From Fimousia sp045616445 (GTDB lineage: Bacteria; Bacillota; Clostridia; Lachnospirales; Lachnospiraceae): a DNA stretch of 64,000 bases. Position numbers and translations under genes: made by a program. Below are positions 25,539 through 32,351 of this stretch, one piece after another. Position 1 is the first letter of the stretch. Each line of letters begins with the position of its first letter. Location: NCBI GenBank assembly GCA_045616445.1, contig JAZLGR010000017.1, forward strand, positions 14,695-78,694, given 5' to 3'. The notes beneath the pieces were generated by a model, which was not told the origin of the DNA, ran no database searches, and was given only the letters and a program-made list of their open reading frames with translations.

Positions 25539-27671
25539 TTACATGGATTTTCTTTCTGCAATTTCTGCCATCTTGGCATCATTGAGTCTGGTATCACCTT
25601 TTACTCTGGAATAGGAAAGATATCCATTCATACGGTCGATCTTGGTCAGGTTTTTGCTGCCACACTTTGGACATACATCCATATTCAGCTCTTCGTGACC
25701 ACAGTCATCACAGTAAGCAAGGGATAAGTTCACACCTTCATAGAATCCCTTATCCATTGCACGACGAACCAGGGAGCGGATTGCTTCTTTATTATAGTCG
25801 ATTGGATACTTCACATACTGGATTTTGCCGCCATTGCTCAGATCCCAGAATCGGCCTTCTAAATCCTGCTTCTGGATTGGAGAAATATCTTCTGTTACGT
25901 GACAATGGAAGCTATTGCTTACATATTCACGGTCAGATACATTCTCAATCACGCCATACTTCTTGCGGAACTGCTTCACCTGTAAACCACAGAGGTTTTC
26001 AGCAGGTGTTCCATAGATTGCATATAGATGTCCGTCTTCTTCCTTAAATCTGGTGATTTCTTTATTGATATATTCGAGAACCTCAATGGCAAACTGTCCA
26101 TCTTCCACAAGAGATTTCTTGTTGTGAAGCTGCTGAAGTTCATTGAGCGCAGTAATACCAAAGGATGCTGTTGCAGATTTTAATAACGGTTTGATCTTAT
26201 CATGGATACCAAGGTTGCCACCTAAGAATCCGCCTTCGCAATACGCAAGTGGATTGGTGGATGCTTTCATCTCGCCAAGATAATCATAGGTACGGATATG
26301 AAGCTGACGGCCAAGATTTAAATAGTAATCAAGCACTTCATAGAAATCCTTGCTTTCCTGTCTTGCCTTCGCATAGATCATAGGCAGATGTAAGCTGACT
26401 ACCCCAATGTTAAATCTTCCGACAAATACCGGTTTATCCTGATCATCTGCCGGATGGATGCCTCCTCGTTCATACCAAGGAGATAAGAATGCACGACATC
26501 CCATCGGACTTACGATTTCGCCATACTGCTTATACATGGAAGCCACATAACCTTCTCCAGTCAGACTTAACCAGTCTGGATACATAGTCTTACTGGAGCA
26601 CTCGATACCTGCTTCGAATACATCTTCTAATTCCTTGCCAGGTCCGTGTAAGTTTTCATCATATAAGAATACTAATTTAGGGAATAATACCGGCTTTTTA
26701 TGTCCTTCTCTTCCCTGTCCATTCTTGCGAACTTCCAGCATGATCTTGGTTGCCATCTTTTCAAATGGTTTTGTACCGTTACCAGCAGTCATTGTGATAA
26801 ATGGATAATCACCACGGCTGGAGGATACGGAGTTAAACTTATATTCTAATCCCTGGAAGCCCTGACGGAATTCGCGTTCCACATCTTTCATGGTTTCTTC
26901 TTTCGCGCGTTCGTCGCTTAATCCAAGGTCTGTATAACGCTTGTACATCTTCTCATAGGATTTTTCTGCATATGGGCATAAGATCTTTTCGATGTTTGGT
27001 ACCGTAAACCCGCCATACTGCTGGCTGGCTGCGCTAAGAACGATATCCCCGATTACATCAAAGGCAACATCTAAAGTCTTTGGCTCATTATACCAGAGGT
27101 TCCCCATCTCAAATCCACCGTTCAATACATTCCCTACGTCGAAGAGACAGCAGTTCATGGTATCACGTCTTGCAGACATATCATGTACATAGATATATCC
27201 GTCACGGCATGCCTGTAACTCTTCTGTTGTCATAAAGAACTTCTGATACAGGGACTTGTTCAGTTCGTTGAATACCAGGCTTCGCTTTGTAGAAACAAGG
27301 GCACTGTCTGTGTTACTGTTCTCCTTGTCACCGATGTACATGATGGACTGGCTCTTCTTATATACATCATCTAACATAGCTACGAAGTCCTGCTTATAGT
27401 TACGGTAATCACGGTAACTCTTTGCAACTTCCGGTCTGGTGTTCTCTAAGGCACCTTCTACGATATTATGCATCTCTAAGATATGGATTTCTTCTTTATC
27501 AAGCTCCATGGCCTTCTTCTGTACGAATTCACAGATGAAATCTATATCTTCCGGTGTGAATGCCACCATGGCACGGTATGCAGATTTGTTGATTGCAACG
27601 ATTACCTTCTGCACGTTGAATGCTTCTTTGGTACCATCTTTTTTGACTACTTTGATTTTCTCTAATTCCAT
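25539..27671 (-). CDS. nrdD: Anaerobic ribonucleoside-triphosphate reductase
   Basis: Class III ribonucleotide reductase of 710 residues that makes dNTPs without oxygen, using a glycyl radical. Order: N-terminal ATP-cone (about 4-90, VVKKDGTKEAFNVQKV), the catalytic barrel, a C-terminal zinc site with Cys 653/656/666/669 (CDDCG, CPKCG), and the radical Gly around 683 in RMNGYLSYS. The activase gene nrdG lies divergently upstream, not downstream, with shared NrdR boxes between them. Confidence 0.97.
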   Translation of the reverse strand: MELEKIKVVKKDGTKEAFNVQKVIVAINKSAYRAMVAFTPEDIDFICEFVQKKAMELDKEEIHILEMHNIVEGALENTRPEVAKSYRDYRNYKQDFVAMLDDVYKKSQSIMYIGDKENSNTDSALVSTKRSLVFNELNKSLYQKFFMTTEELQACRDGYIYVHDMSARRDTMNCCLFDVGNVLNGGFEMGNLWYNEPKTLDVAFDVIGDIVLSAASQQYGGFTVPNIEKILCPYAEKSYEKMYKRYTDLGLSDERAKEETMKDVEREFRQGFQGLEYKFNSVSSSRGDYPFITMTAGNGTKPFEKMATKIMLEVRKNGQGREGHKKPVLFPKLVFLYDENLHGPGKELEDVFEAGIECSSKTMYPDWLSLTGEGYVASMYKQYGEIVSPMGCRAFLSPWYERGGIHPADDQDKPVFVGRFNIGVVSLHLPMIYAKARQESKDFYEVLDYYLNLGRQLHIRTYDYLGEMKASTNPLAYCEGGFLGGNLGIHDKIKPLLKSATASFGITALNELQQLHNKKSLVEDGQFAIEVLEYINKEITRFKEEDGHLYAIYGTPAENLCGLQVKQFRKKYGVIENVSDREYVSNSFHCHVTEDISPIQKQDLEGRFWDLSNGGKIQYVKYPIDYNKEAIRSLVRRAMDKGFYEGVNLSLAYCDDCGHEELNMDVCPKCGSKNLTKIDRMNGYLSYSRVKGDTRLNDAKMAEIAERKSM

Positions 27672-27714
27672 TATTTGTCACCCCTTCATGTCTTTCACAT
27701 ATTGTTATGGTAAT

Positions 27715-27762
27715 TCACAATATATTGTGAAAAACAAATCTATAAACTACATTATGTTGTGT
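27715..27762. promoter_or_regulatory. Pair of NrdR boxes between nrdD and nrdG
   Basis: Box 1 (27715-27730) is the perfect palindrome TCACAATATATTGTGA. Box 2 (27747-27762, CTACATTATGTTGTGT) matches 12 of 16 positions of the NrdR consensus ACACWATATATWGTGT. The centres are 32 bases apart, about three helix turns, as usual for NrdR box pairs. Confidence 0.8.
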
Positions 27763-27766
27763 TCAA
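27739..27766 (-). promoter_or_regulatory. Predicted nrdD promoter
   Basis: Minus strand TTGAAC, 16 bases, TATAGA. The -35 overlaps NrdR box 2 and box 1 lies just downstream of the -10. Confidence 0.5.
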
Positions 27767-27785
27767 AATGATTATACACTATAAT
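27757..27785 (+). promoter_or_regulatory. Predicted nrdG promoter
   Basis: TTGTGT, 17 bases, TATAAT. The -35 is inside NrdR box 2, so both divergent promoters can be repressed by one NrdR complex. Confidence 0.55.
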
Positions 27786-27898
27786 AGCATTAATTGATGG
27801 ACACTTCAAGGATTGACTTTATTTTTCTATATTTTATACTATGTATAGACATACAATGCACACATTGTTTATATGAATATAGAAAAAGGGGTGTTACC

Positions 27899-28390
27899 AT
27901 GAATTATCATAATATCACAAAAGATGATATGTTAAACGGCGACGGTCTCCGTGTTGTATTATGGACGGCCGGCTGTACTCATAAATGCAAAAACTGTCAG
28001 AATCCAATTACCTGGGATATTAAAGGCGGGCTCCCATTTGACGAAGCTGCGAAGGAAGAAATCTTCACAGAGCTTGCCAAGGACTATGTGTCTGGATTAA
28101 CTCTCTCCGGCGGTGATCCGCTCCATCCAGCAAACTGCCAGGCAGTAACAGATCTTTCTGCTCAGGTAAAAGAGTTATTCCCTTCAAAGACAATCTGGCT
28201 TTACACTGGATTTGACTGGGATGAGATCAGCACACTTCCGATCCTGTCCTACGTTGACGTCGTTGTTGATGGCAATTATATCGATGAACTCTCCGACACC
28301 AAGCTTCACTGGCGCGGCAGCTCCAATCAGCACGTCATCGATGTGAAAAAATCCTTAGAAGAAGGTACTATTGTACTTCACTGTCAGTAG
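27899..28390 (+). CDS. nrdG: Anaerobic ribonucleotide reductase activating protein
   Basis: Radical SAM activase of 163 residues. The cluster motif CTHKCKNC (CxxxCxxC) and the following GGDPL SAM site are present. It installs the glycyl radical on NrdD. The start is placed at ATG 27899, with AAGGGG 8 bases upstream and homology beginning NYHNITKDDMLNGDG; a longer in-frame extension upstream is not protein-like. Its last codons overlap the last codons of the opposite-strand pilus gene by 23 bases. Confidence 0.95.
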   Translation: MNYHNITKDDMLNGDGLRVVLWTAGCTHKCKNCQNPITWDIKGGLPFDEAAKEEIFTELAKDYVSGLTLSGGDPLHPANCQAVTDLSAQVKELFPSKTIWLYTGFDWDEISTLPILSYVDVVVDGNYIDELSDTKLHWRGSSNQHVIDVKKSLEEGTIVLHCQ

Positions 28391-28772
28391 GCGTATAATC
28401 AGCACTCCCAAAAGGGAGTGCTTCTTTTTTTATCTCTACACTGATGCTCTGCTTCTTCTGATCCGGGCTTCTGTAACACTGCGTCACCTTCACCTGAAAC
28501 ATCCCCAACAGACGGCTGGTCAAACCATATTCCGCTTTCAGGTCTCCCTCTGATGAAATCTCTTCCGATAACATCCATTCGAAATAGTCTCTCATCTCCC
28601 GATTGCTCATAAATCCATAGTTCTGATTCATGCAAAGGGTCTGGTCCACACAGTGGGAAACCACCTCATAGAGGTCAACCTCCCTCACCATGCGGGCAGA
28701 CAGATTCATATTGATATAAGCTCCGTAGATGATCAGCAGTAGAAAAGAAAATCCTAATACCAGTTGTTTCAA
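28368..28772 (-). CDS. Pseudopilin-like membrane protein, last gene of Tad-like operon
   Basis: Protein of 134 residues starting with TTG: KQLVLGFSFLLLIIYG forms one N-terminal membrane helix directly after two polar residues, followed by a soluble domain with three Cys. This TadE/pseudopilin-like shape lacks a prepilin leader. It is the last of eight tightly packed genes, 10 bases after the previous stop. Its 3' end runs into nrdG on the other strand, and nrdG's terminator hairpin lies inside its coding sequence. The start has only a weak ribosome site, so translational coupling is likely. Confidence 0.6.
   Translation of the reverse strand: MKQLVLGFSFLLLIIYGAYINMNLSARMVREVDLYEVVSHCVDQTLCMNQNYGFMSNREMRDYFEWMLSEEISSEGDLKAEYGLTSRLLGMFQVKVTQCYRSPDQKKQSISVEIKKEALPFGSADYTPTDSEVQ
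28401..28431 (+). terminator. Terminator of nrdG, inside the opposite-strand pilus gene
   Basis: Stem AGCACTCCC/GGGAGTGCT with loop AAAA and seven T after TC. It follows the nrdG stop by ten bases and lies within codons of the 28368-28772 gene on the minus strand. Confidence 0.85.
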
Positions 28773-28782
28773 GTCTTATCTC

Positions 28783-28941
28783 TTATCCCGCTGCACCGGA
28801 CTGGGCAAAGAACACTGACATAATATTCGTCAGCGCATCCTGCAGCTGCGGCGCAAAGGACTTAGATGCAAAGGCACAAATTGCCAGAACAATAATAACC
28901 GTTACAACAACCGATCCATATTCCGCTACAAATTCTCTCAA
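28783..28941 (-). CDS. Leaderless Flp-like micro-pilin, 52 codons (TTG start)
   Basis: Micro-ORF starting TTG at 28941 with AAGGGG seven bases upstream. Product: (M)REFVAEYGS, then one hydrophobic segment (about 10-26), then a short amphipathic part ending in SGAAG. The EY before the helix recalls mature Flp pilins, but there is no prepilin signal. Tyr8-Gly9 is shared with two sister micro-ORFs of the operon. The length and C-terminal part make this the best candidate for the main pilin subunit (inference). It begins one base after the stop of the preceding gene. Confidence 0.7.
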   Translation of the reverse strand: MREFVAEYGSVVVTVIIVLAICAFASKSFAPQLQDALTNIMSVFFAQSGAAG

Positions 28942-28942
28942 A

Positions 28943-29284
28943 TTATATCCCCTTTCTTAATACTGAATATCCCACAACAGAATATTCTTTCGTTTCTTTC
29001 AAAAATGGCAGTGTGACGTGGTAAGTCAGGATCACCTGTGCCATGGGCTTCCCATCCCTCTCAAACCGTTTGGTAGAAAGTCCATAGTGGGCCCGTCTGG
29101 CTTCCTCTTCAAATTTCCTGCAGTTTTCCTCGGCATAATCCGAGTGTTCTAGCATGGACACCACCCTGTGGTGATACTGCTTAGCTGTCCCGACTGTCAC
29201 AGCCGCAGCATAGACGGAAAATACCAGATTGACCCCGGCCACGATCAGTATCAGGCTGACTGCCATCTCTATCCCAATTCTCAT
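28943..29284 (-). CDS. TadE-like pseudopilin
   Basis: Protein of 113 residues: MRIGIEMAVSLILIVAG starts with a short charged end and a single membrane helix (about 8-30), followed by a soluble alpha/beta domain with one Cys. This matches TadE/TadF minor pseudopilins in shape; sequence identity to a named family is not certain. Start at ATG 29284, where GGGAG lies 7 bases upstream; a longer in-frame start at 29305 has no site. Confidence 0.65.
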   Translation of the reverse strand: MRIGIEMAVSLILIVAGVNLVFSVYAAAVTVGTAKQYHHRVVSMLEHSDYAEENCRKFEEEARRAHYGLSTKRFERDGKPMAQVILTYHVTLPFLKETKEYSVVGYSVLRKGI

Positions 29285-29315
29285 ACTCCTTCTCCCTGGA
29301 TGCATCCTTCTATTC

Positions 29316-29630
29316 TTAGTGCGTATATCCGGAGATTCCCTGCTTCATGACAAATCCAATCACAGGCAGGCTGACACGGTAACGAAGACTGACGAATGCG
29401 TCATCTCCCTCCTTCGCCACATAGATCTCATAGCCCTCCTTTATGCCTCTTTCGCAGACTTTGTCGATGACGTTCTCCCCGCAGTTCCCTTCTTCTAGTG
29501 TTTCGATCACTTCCCGGTAGGTATGCCATGCGCGGTAGGTATCCACGCATATGCCATTCATCCCCACCATCAGGGTAAACAGGAATAACAGCAGAGAAAA
29601 GCCCGTCAGCACCGAGATCGGCAGCTTCAT
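29316..29630 (-). CDS. TadE-like pseudopilin
   Basis: Protein of 104 residues with an N-terminal helix (KLPISVLTGFSLLLFLFTL) and a soluble domain ending FVSLRYRVSLPVIGFVMKQG. The ending is similar to that of the neighbouring 113-residue protein (LTYHVTLPFLKETKEYSVVG), suggesting the two are related minor pseudopilins. It starts three bases after the previous micro-pilin stop (TAACAGATG). Confidence 0.65.
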   Translation of the reverse strand: MKLPISVLTGFSLLLFLFTLMVGMNGICVDTYRAWHTYREVIETLEEGNCGENVIDKVCERGIKEGYEIYVAKEGDDAFVSLRYRVSLPVIGFVMKQGISGYTH

Positions 29631-29633
29631 CTG

Positions 29634-29774
29634 TTATAACCCGCACAGTCCGGCGATAAAGTACTTCTCTACCACGCCAAAAATCGACATCAGCCTGTAG
29701 ATTCCGCCAATTATGCCAGTTCCAATCAGAACTGCTGCCACGTATGCACCATATTCATCCAGTAACATCTTCAA
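29634..29774 (-). CDS. Leaderless Flp-like micro-pilin, 46 codons (TTG start)
   Basis: Micro-ORF beginning TTG at 29774 with GGAG 8 bases upstream: (M)KMLLDEYGA, then a hydrophobic helix (about 10-25), then IYRLMSIFGVVEKYF. An ATG two codons later is possible, but the TTG start places Tyr8-Gly9 exactly as in the two sister micro-ORFs. Single-pass membrane protein without a leader peptide; probably a subunit of the same apparatus. Confidence 0.65.
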   Translation of the reverse strand: MKMLLDEYGAYVAAVLIGTGIIGGIYRLMSIFGVVEKYFIAGLCGL

Positions 29775-29794
29775 ATTCTCATCTCCAAAAAAAA

Positions 29795-29899
29795 TCAAAA
29801 CAACGACAATCCGGCCAGTACACGGTATCCTTCCACAATGGCCAGTGCGACGATAAAGAAAAAGATCGTCTCTCCATACATCTCAAAAAATGTCTTCAT
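29795..29899 (-). CDS. Leaderless Flp-like micro-pilin, 34 codons
   Basis: Micro-ORF with ATG at 29899 overlapping the stop of the upstream membrane gene (ATGA). Product: MKTFFEMYGE followed by one hydrophobic helix and a short tail GYRVLAGLSLF. It shares the Met-Lys start and Tyr8-Gly9 with the 46- and 52-codon ORFs. At 34 residues it is mostly one membrane helix, so it may be an assembly factor rather than a main fibre subunit. Confidence 0.62.
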   Translation of the reverse strand: MKTFFEMYGETIFFFIVALAIVEGYRVLAGLSLF

Positions 29900-31236
29900 A
29901 AATTACTCCACAACTGAAACATCACGACAAATAGTACCGACATATCCATCATAATCTTGGCAGTGCCCAAAAACATGGGCATAAAAAAGAGAAATCCATA
30001 GGTTCCCAGCTCATCATCATTCTCCAGGCGTTCTGCCCGGTCTGTGAGAATGATATTGCGCTGCATGATTGCGCCCAGCTGAGTCTGGGCATCTTCTGTC
30101 CCCGTGTTGGTATAAGCATAGATCATCTTCATGGTGGAATGTACCTCCGGCACCGAAAGCTCCTTTAAAAAGTGATTATATGGCTTTATGGATACCGGAT
30201 CCTCCATAATCTCTTCTAACAGCCGGTTCATATCCACCTTCATCACCTCCGGCGTATCCGGAAGTGCTTCCAACAGACAGCGGTAAACATTATCTGAAGA
30301 TAAGCGCAGGGTCATGGTACGGAGCCATCTTGGAAACTGCTTCTCCACTTCCCGCTCCAGGCGCTTCTTCGCCCTTGGATACTGGAGTGGATTGGCTCTC
30401 ACATGATTCCAGTCTTTCGCCATCTCTTCCTTCTTCATCGCCTTTGTTACGCCAAACCAGCTACCTCGCAGCTTCACCTGAGTGATGATATATAATGAAT
30501 AGAATAAGAGGTATAAAAGGGTAGATGCCAACTGATATGGTGTACCCGCGAGGGGTGCACGCATAGCATCATTCTGGGTCAGCACGCGAAACAGGATGGT
30601 ACAAAGGCCAAGAACAGCAAACATACTCAGTTCAATCTTCTTCTGCATCTGTCTGCGTTCCTTCTGGAAGAGATAAACCCTCTCCTTATAAAGCTTCAGA
30701 TCTTCGATCAGGGTGAATAACGCCCCCTGATACCGTCCGCCGAAGGCCTCCACACGGATAAAGAAATCATGCATGATCTTAAGCCGCTCACAGGGATATC
30801 TCTTCTCAAATCTGCGAAACACCCTCTCATAGGACAGGTCTTCCTCAGCGAATACTGCGTCGATCATTCCACTAATCTCCTCATGCAGCTGCCCTTCTGT
30901 GGCTTCACAAACCTCCTCCAGGGCAGAAATAATCTTCGGATGCTTGCTAAATGCATACATCATCTGCTCCATATACTCTGTAACCATTGAAAAAAGGGAT
31001 TGTTCGAACAAATATCGAAACTGTTGAATAATAATGAAGGGAGTCATGATTACAATCGCACCGAGCAGGATGAAGATTCCTCCCATGGCCAGATAATTCA
31101 GCTTGCCAAGAAGTATGACCAACAGCATGGAGAGTATCAGCCGAAGCAGATAGCTCTTCAGGGAATAATGGAACCCATATTCCTCGATTCTTGTCGCTAA
31201 ATGCTTAAAACGAATAGAACGGAATATAGATACCAT
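29896..31236 (-). CDS. TadB/TadC-like inner-membrane platform protein with two F domains
   Basis: Protein of 446 residues. Two membrane helices (about 28-70) precede a first cytoplasmic type II secretion F-like domain (about 80-200), then two helices (about 200-255), a second F-like domain (about 300-415) and a C-terminal helix. This looks like TadB and TadC in one chain, though sequence match to each is weak to my eye. Platform proteins of this type sit under the pilus and contact the ATPase. The start at ATG 31236 overlaps the ATPase gene by 32 bases. Confidence 0.72.
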   Translation of the reverse strand: MVSIFRSIRFKHLATRIEEYGFHYSLKSYLLRLILSMLLVILLGKLNYLAMGGIFILLGAIVIMTPFIIIQQFRYLFEQSLFSMVTEYMEQMMYAFSKHPKIISALEEVCEATEGQLHEEISGMIDAVFAEEDLSYERVFRRFEKRYPCERLKIMHDFFIRVEAFGGRYQGALFTLIEDLKLYKERVYLFQKERRQMQKKIELSMFAVLGLCTILFRVLTQNDAMRAPLAGTPYQLASTLLYLLFYSLYIITQVKLRGSWFGVTKAMKKEEMAKDWNHVRANPLQYPRAKKRLEREVEKQFPRWLRTMTLRLSSDNVYRCLLEALPDTPEVMKVDMNRLLEEIMEDPVSIKPYNHFLKELSVPEVHSTMKMIYAYTNTGTEDAQTQLGAIMQRNIILTDRAERLENDDELGTYGFLFFMPMFLGTAKIMMDMSVLFVVMFQLWSNL

Positions 31237-32215
31237 GCTTCTCAAATTTCTCCCGGAGATTCTCTGGAAGATTGATCAGATTCATCTCATCTTCGTCGCA
31301 CAAGATACGTACCTGGCCTGTCACCTTGTCAAATGCACCGATCTGGGCGATAAACCGACTATGATCCCGCCTCTGACAGACCATAATGGCTATGTCAAGA
31401 AAGCCAAATACGTCTCTTCGAATTCGCTCTGCAGTCAGACTGTCTGCTACCATATTGACAATACGGTCCGGTATCTTGCGCACATCATCGGTATGGACGG
31501 TAGTAATACAGTAATGTCCCGTGGTCAGGGATTCCATCAGATGTCTCACTTCATCTCCCCTCGCTTCCGAGAGTAGAATCCAGTCCGGCATCTGTCTCAA
31601 ACTGGCCTTGATCGCCTGGGTATAGGTAAAATGATTCTCATCTACCTTCAGTTCCACACTGTCCCTGTCTGGATGAATGCTGCTAAAATGGATCTCTAAA
31701 TTATCTTCAATGGTAATGACACGGTCACGCTCCGGAATATAATTGGTCAGAAATTTCAGTAACTCTGTCTTACCGCTTCCTGTCTGTCCGCAGATGACGA
31801 TATTCATATGTGCCATGACGCACTGCTTCAGAAAATCCAGTTCCTGCTGGCTGCAATAGCACTGTGATATTAAGTTTTCTTCTTTTAGTCGTTGAATTGG
31901 TGGTGATTTTCGAATAGAAATAGATCTACCACTCCTTGCATAGGCCTCATGAATGATAGAAATCCTCAAGCCGTTAGCCTCCGCCTCCAAGAGTGGCATA
32001 TGCTTGTTGAAATTAAGACTGACAACATTGCTTACGTGGGAAGTAAACTGATTGATAAATGCTGTCTCTAAGAAAATGTCAGGAGAATATCTCCCCTTCG
32101 TCAGATGTTCGATCCAGAGCCTCCGCCCATTCCAGTTAATGTCGGTGATTTCCTCGTCCATCACAAAGGGATAAAGGGGACCAAACTGTTCCTCCGATAA
32201 ATAGTAATTTGTTAT
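31205..32215 (-). CDS. CpaF/TadA-like secretion ATPase (probable ATA start)
   Basis: Hexameric type II/IV secretion ATPase of about 336 residues. Walker A GQTGSGKT (about 143-150), an Asp box ITIEDNLEIH, Walker B region DWILLSEARGDE and the His box TTVHTDD are intact. In-frame codons upstream of the first normal start (GTG 32164) encode YYLSEEQFGPLYPF, which matches the conserved CpaF segment before DEEITDIN. The only start with a good ribosome site (GGAGG, 8 bases) is ATA at 32213-32215. If GTG 32164 were used, the protein would be 319 residues with no ribosome site. First gene of the operon. Confidence 0.85.
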   Translation of the reverse strand: MTNYYLSEEQFGPLYPFVMDEEITDINWNGRRLWIEHLTKGRYSPDIFLETAFINQFTSHVSNVVSLNFNKHMPLLEAEANGLRISIIHEAYARSGRSISIRKSPPIQRLKEENLISQCYCSQQELDFLKQCVMAHMNIVICGQTGSGKTELLKFLTNYIPERDRVITIEDNLEIHFSSIHPDRDSVELKVDENHFTYTQAIKASLRQMPDWILLSEARGDEVRHLMESLTTGHYCITTVHTDDVRKIPDRIVNMVADSLTAERIRRDVFGFLDIAIMVCQRRDHSRFIAQIGAFDKVTGQVRILCDEDEMNLINLPENLREKFEKHGIYIPFYSF

Positions 32216-32247
32216 ATAACCTTCCTCCTTTCTCTTGATATGGTACT

Positions 32248-32276
32248 ATTATACCTATATTGGTAATTACTGTCAA
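32248..32276 (-). promoter_or_regulatory. Perfect-consensus sigma-A promoter of the Tad-like operon
   Basis: Minus strand TTGACA, 17 bases, TATAAT, with all twelve consensus bases matched. The predicted start is about 25 bases before the Shine-Dalgarno of the ATPase gene. Confidence 0.85.
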
Positions 32277-32287
32277 TTATAAAAAAG

Positions 32288-32321
32288 AAAAAATTGCACA
32301 CCCTAAGGCAGAGTGTGCAAT
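32288..32321 (-). terminator. Terminator of the aminotransferase gene
   Basis: Minus-strand stem ATTGCACAC/GTGTGCAAT with an eleven-base loop and a T run. It ends 12 bases before the Tad-like promoter. Confidence 0.85.
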
Positions 32322-32351
32322 CCTACTTCTATTTCTATTTTATCCTCTTAA

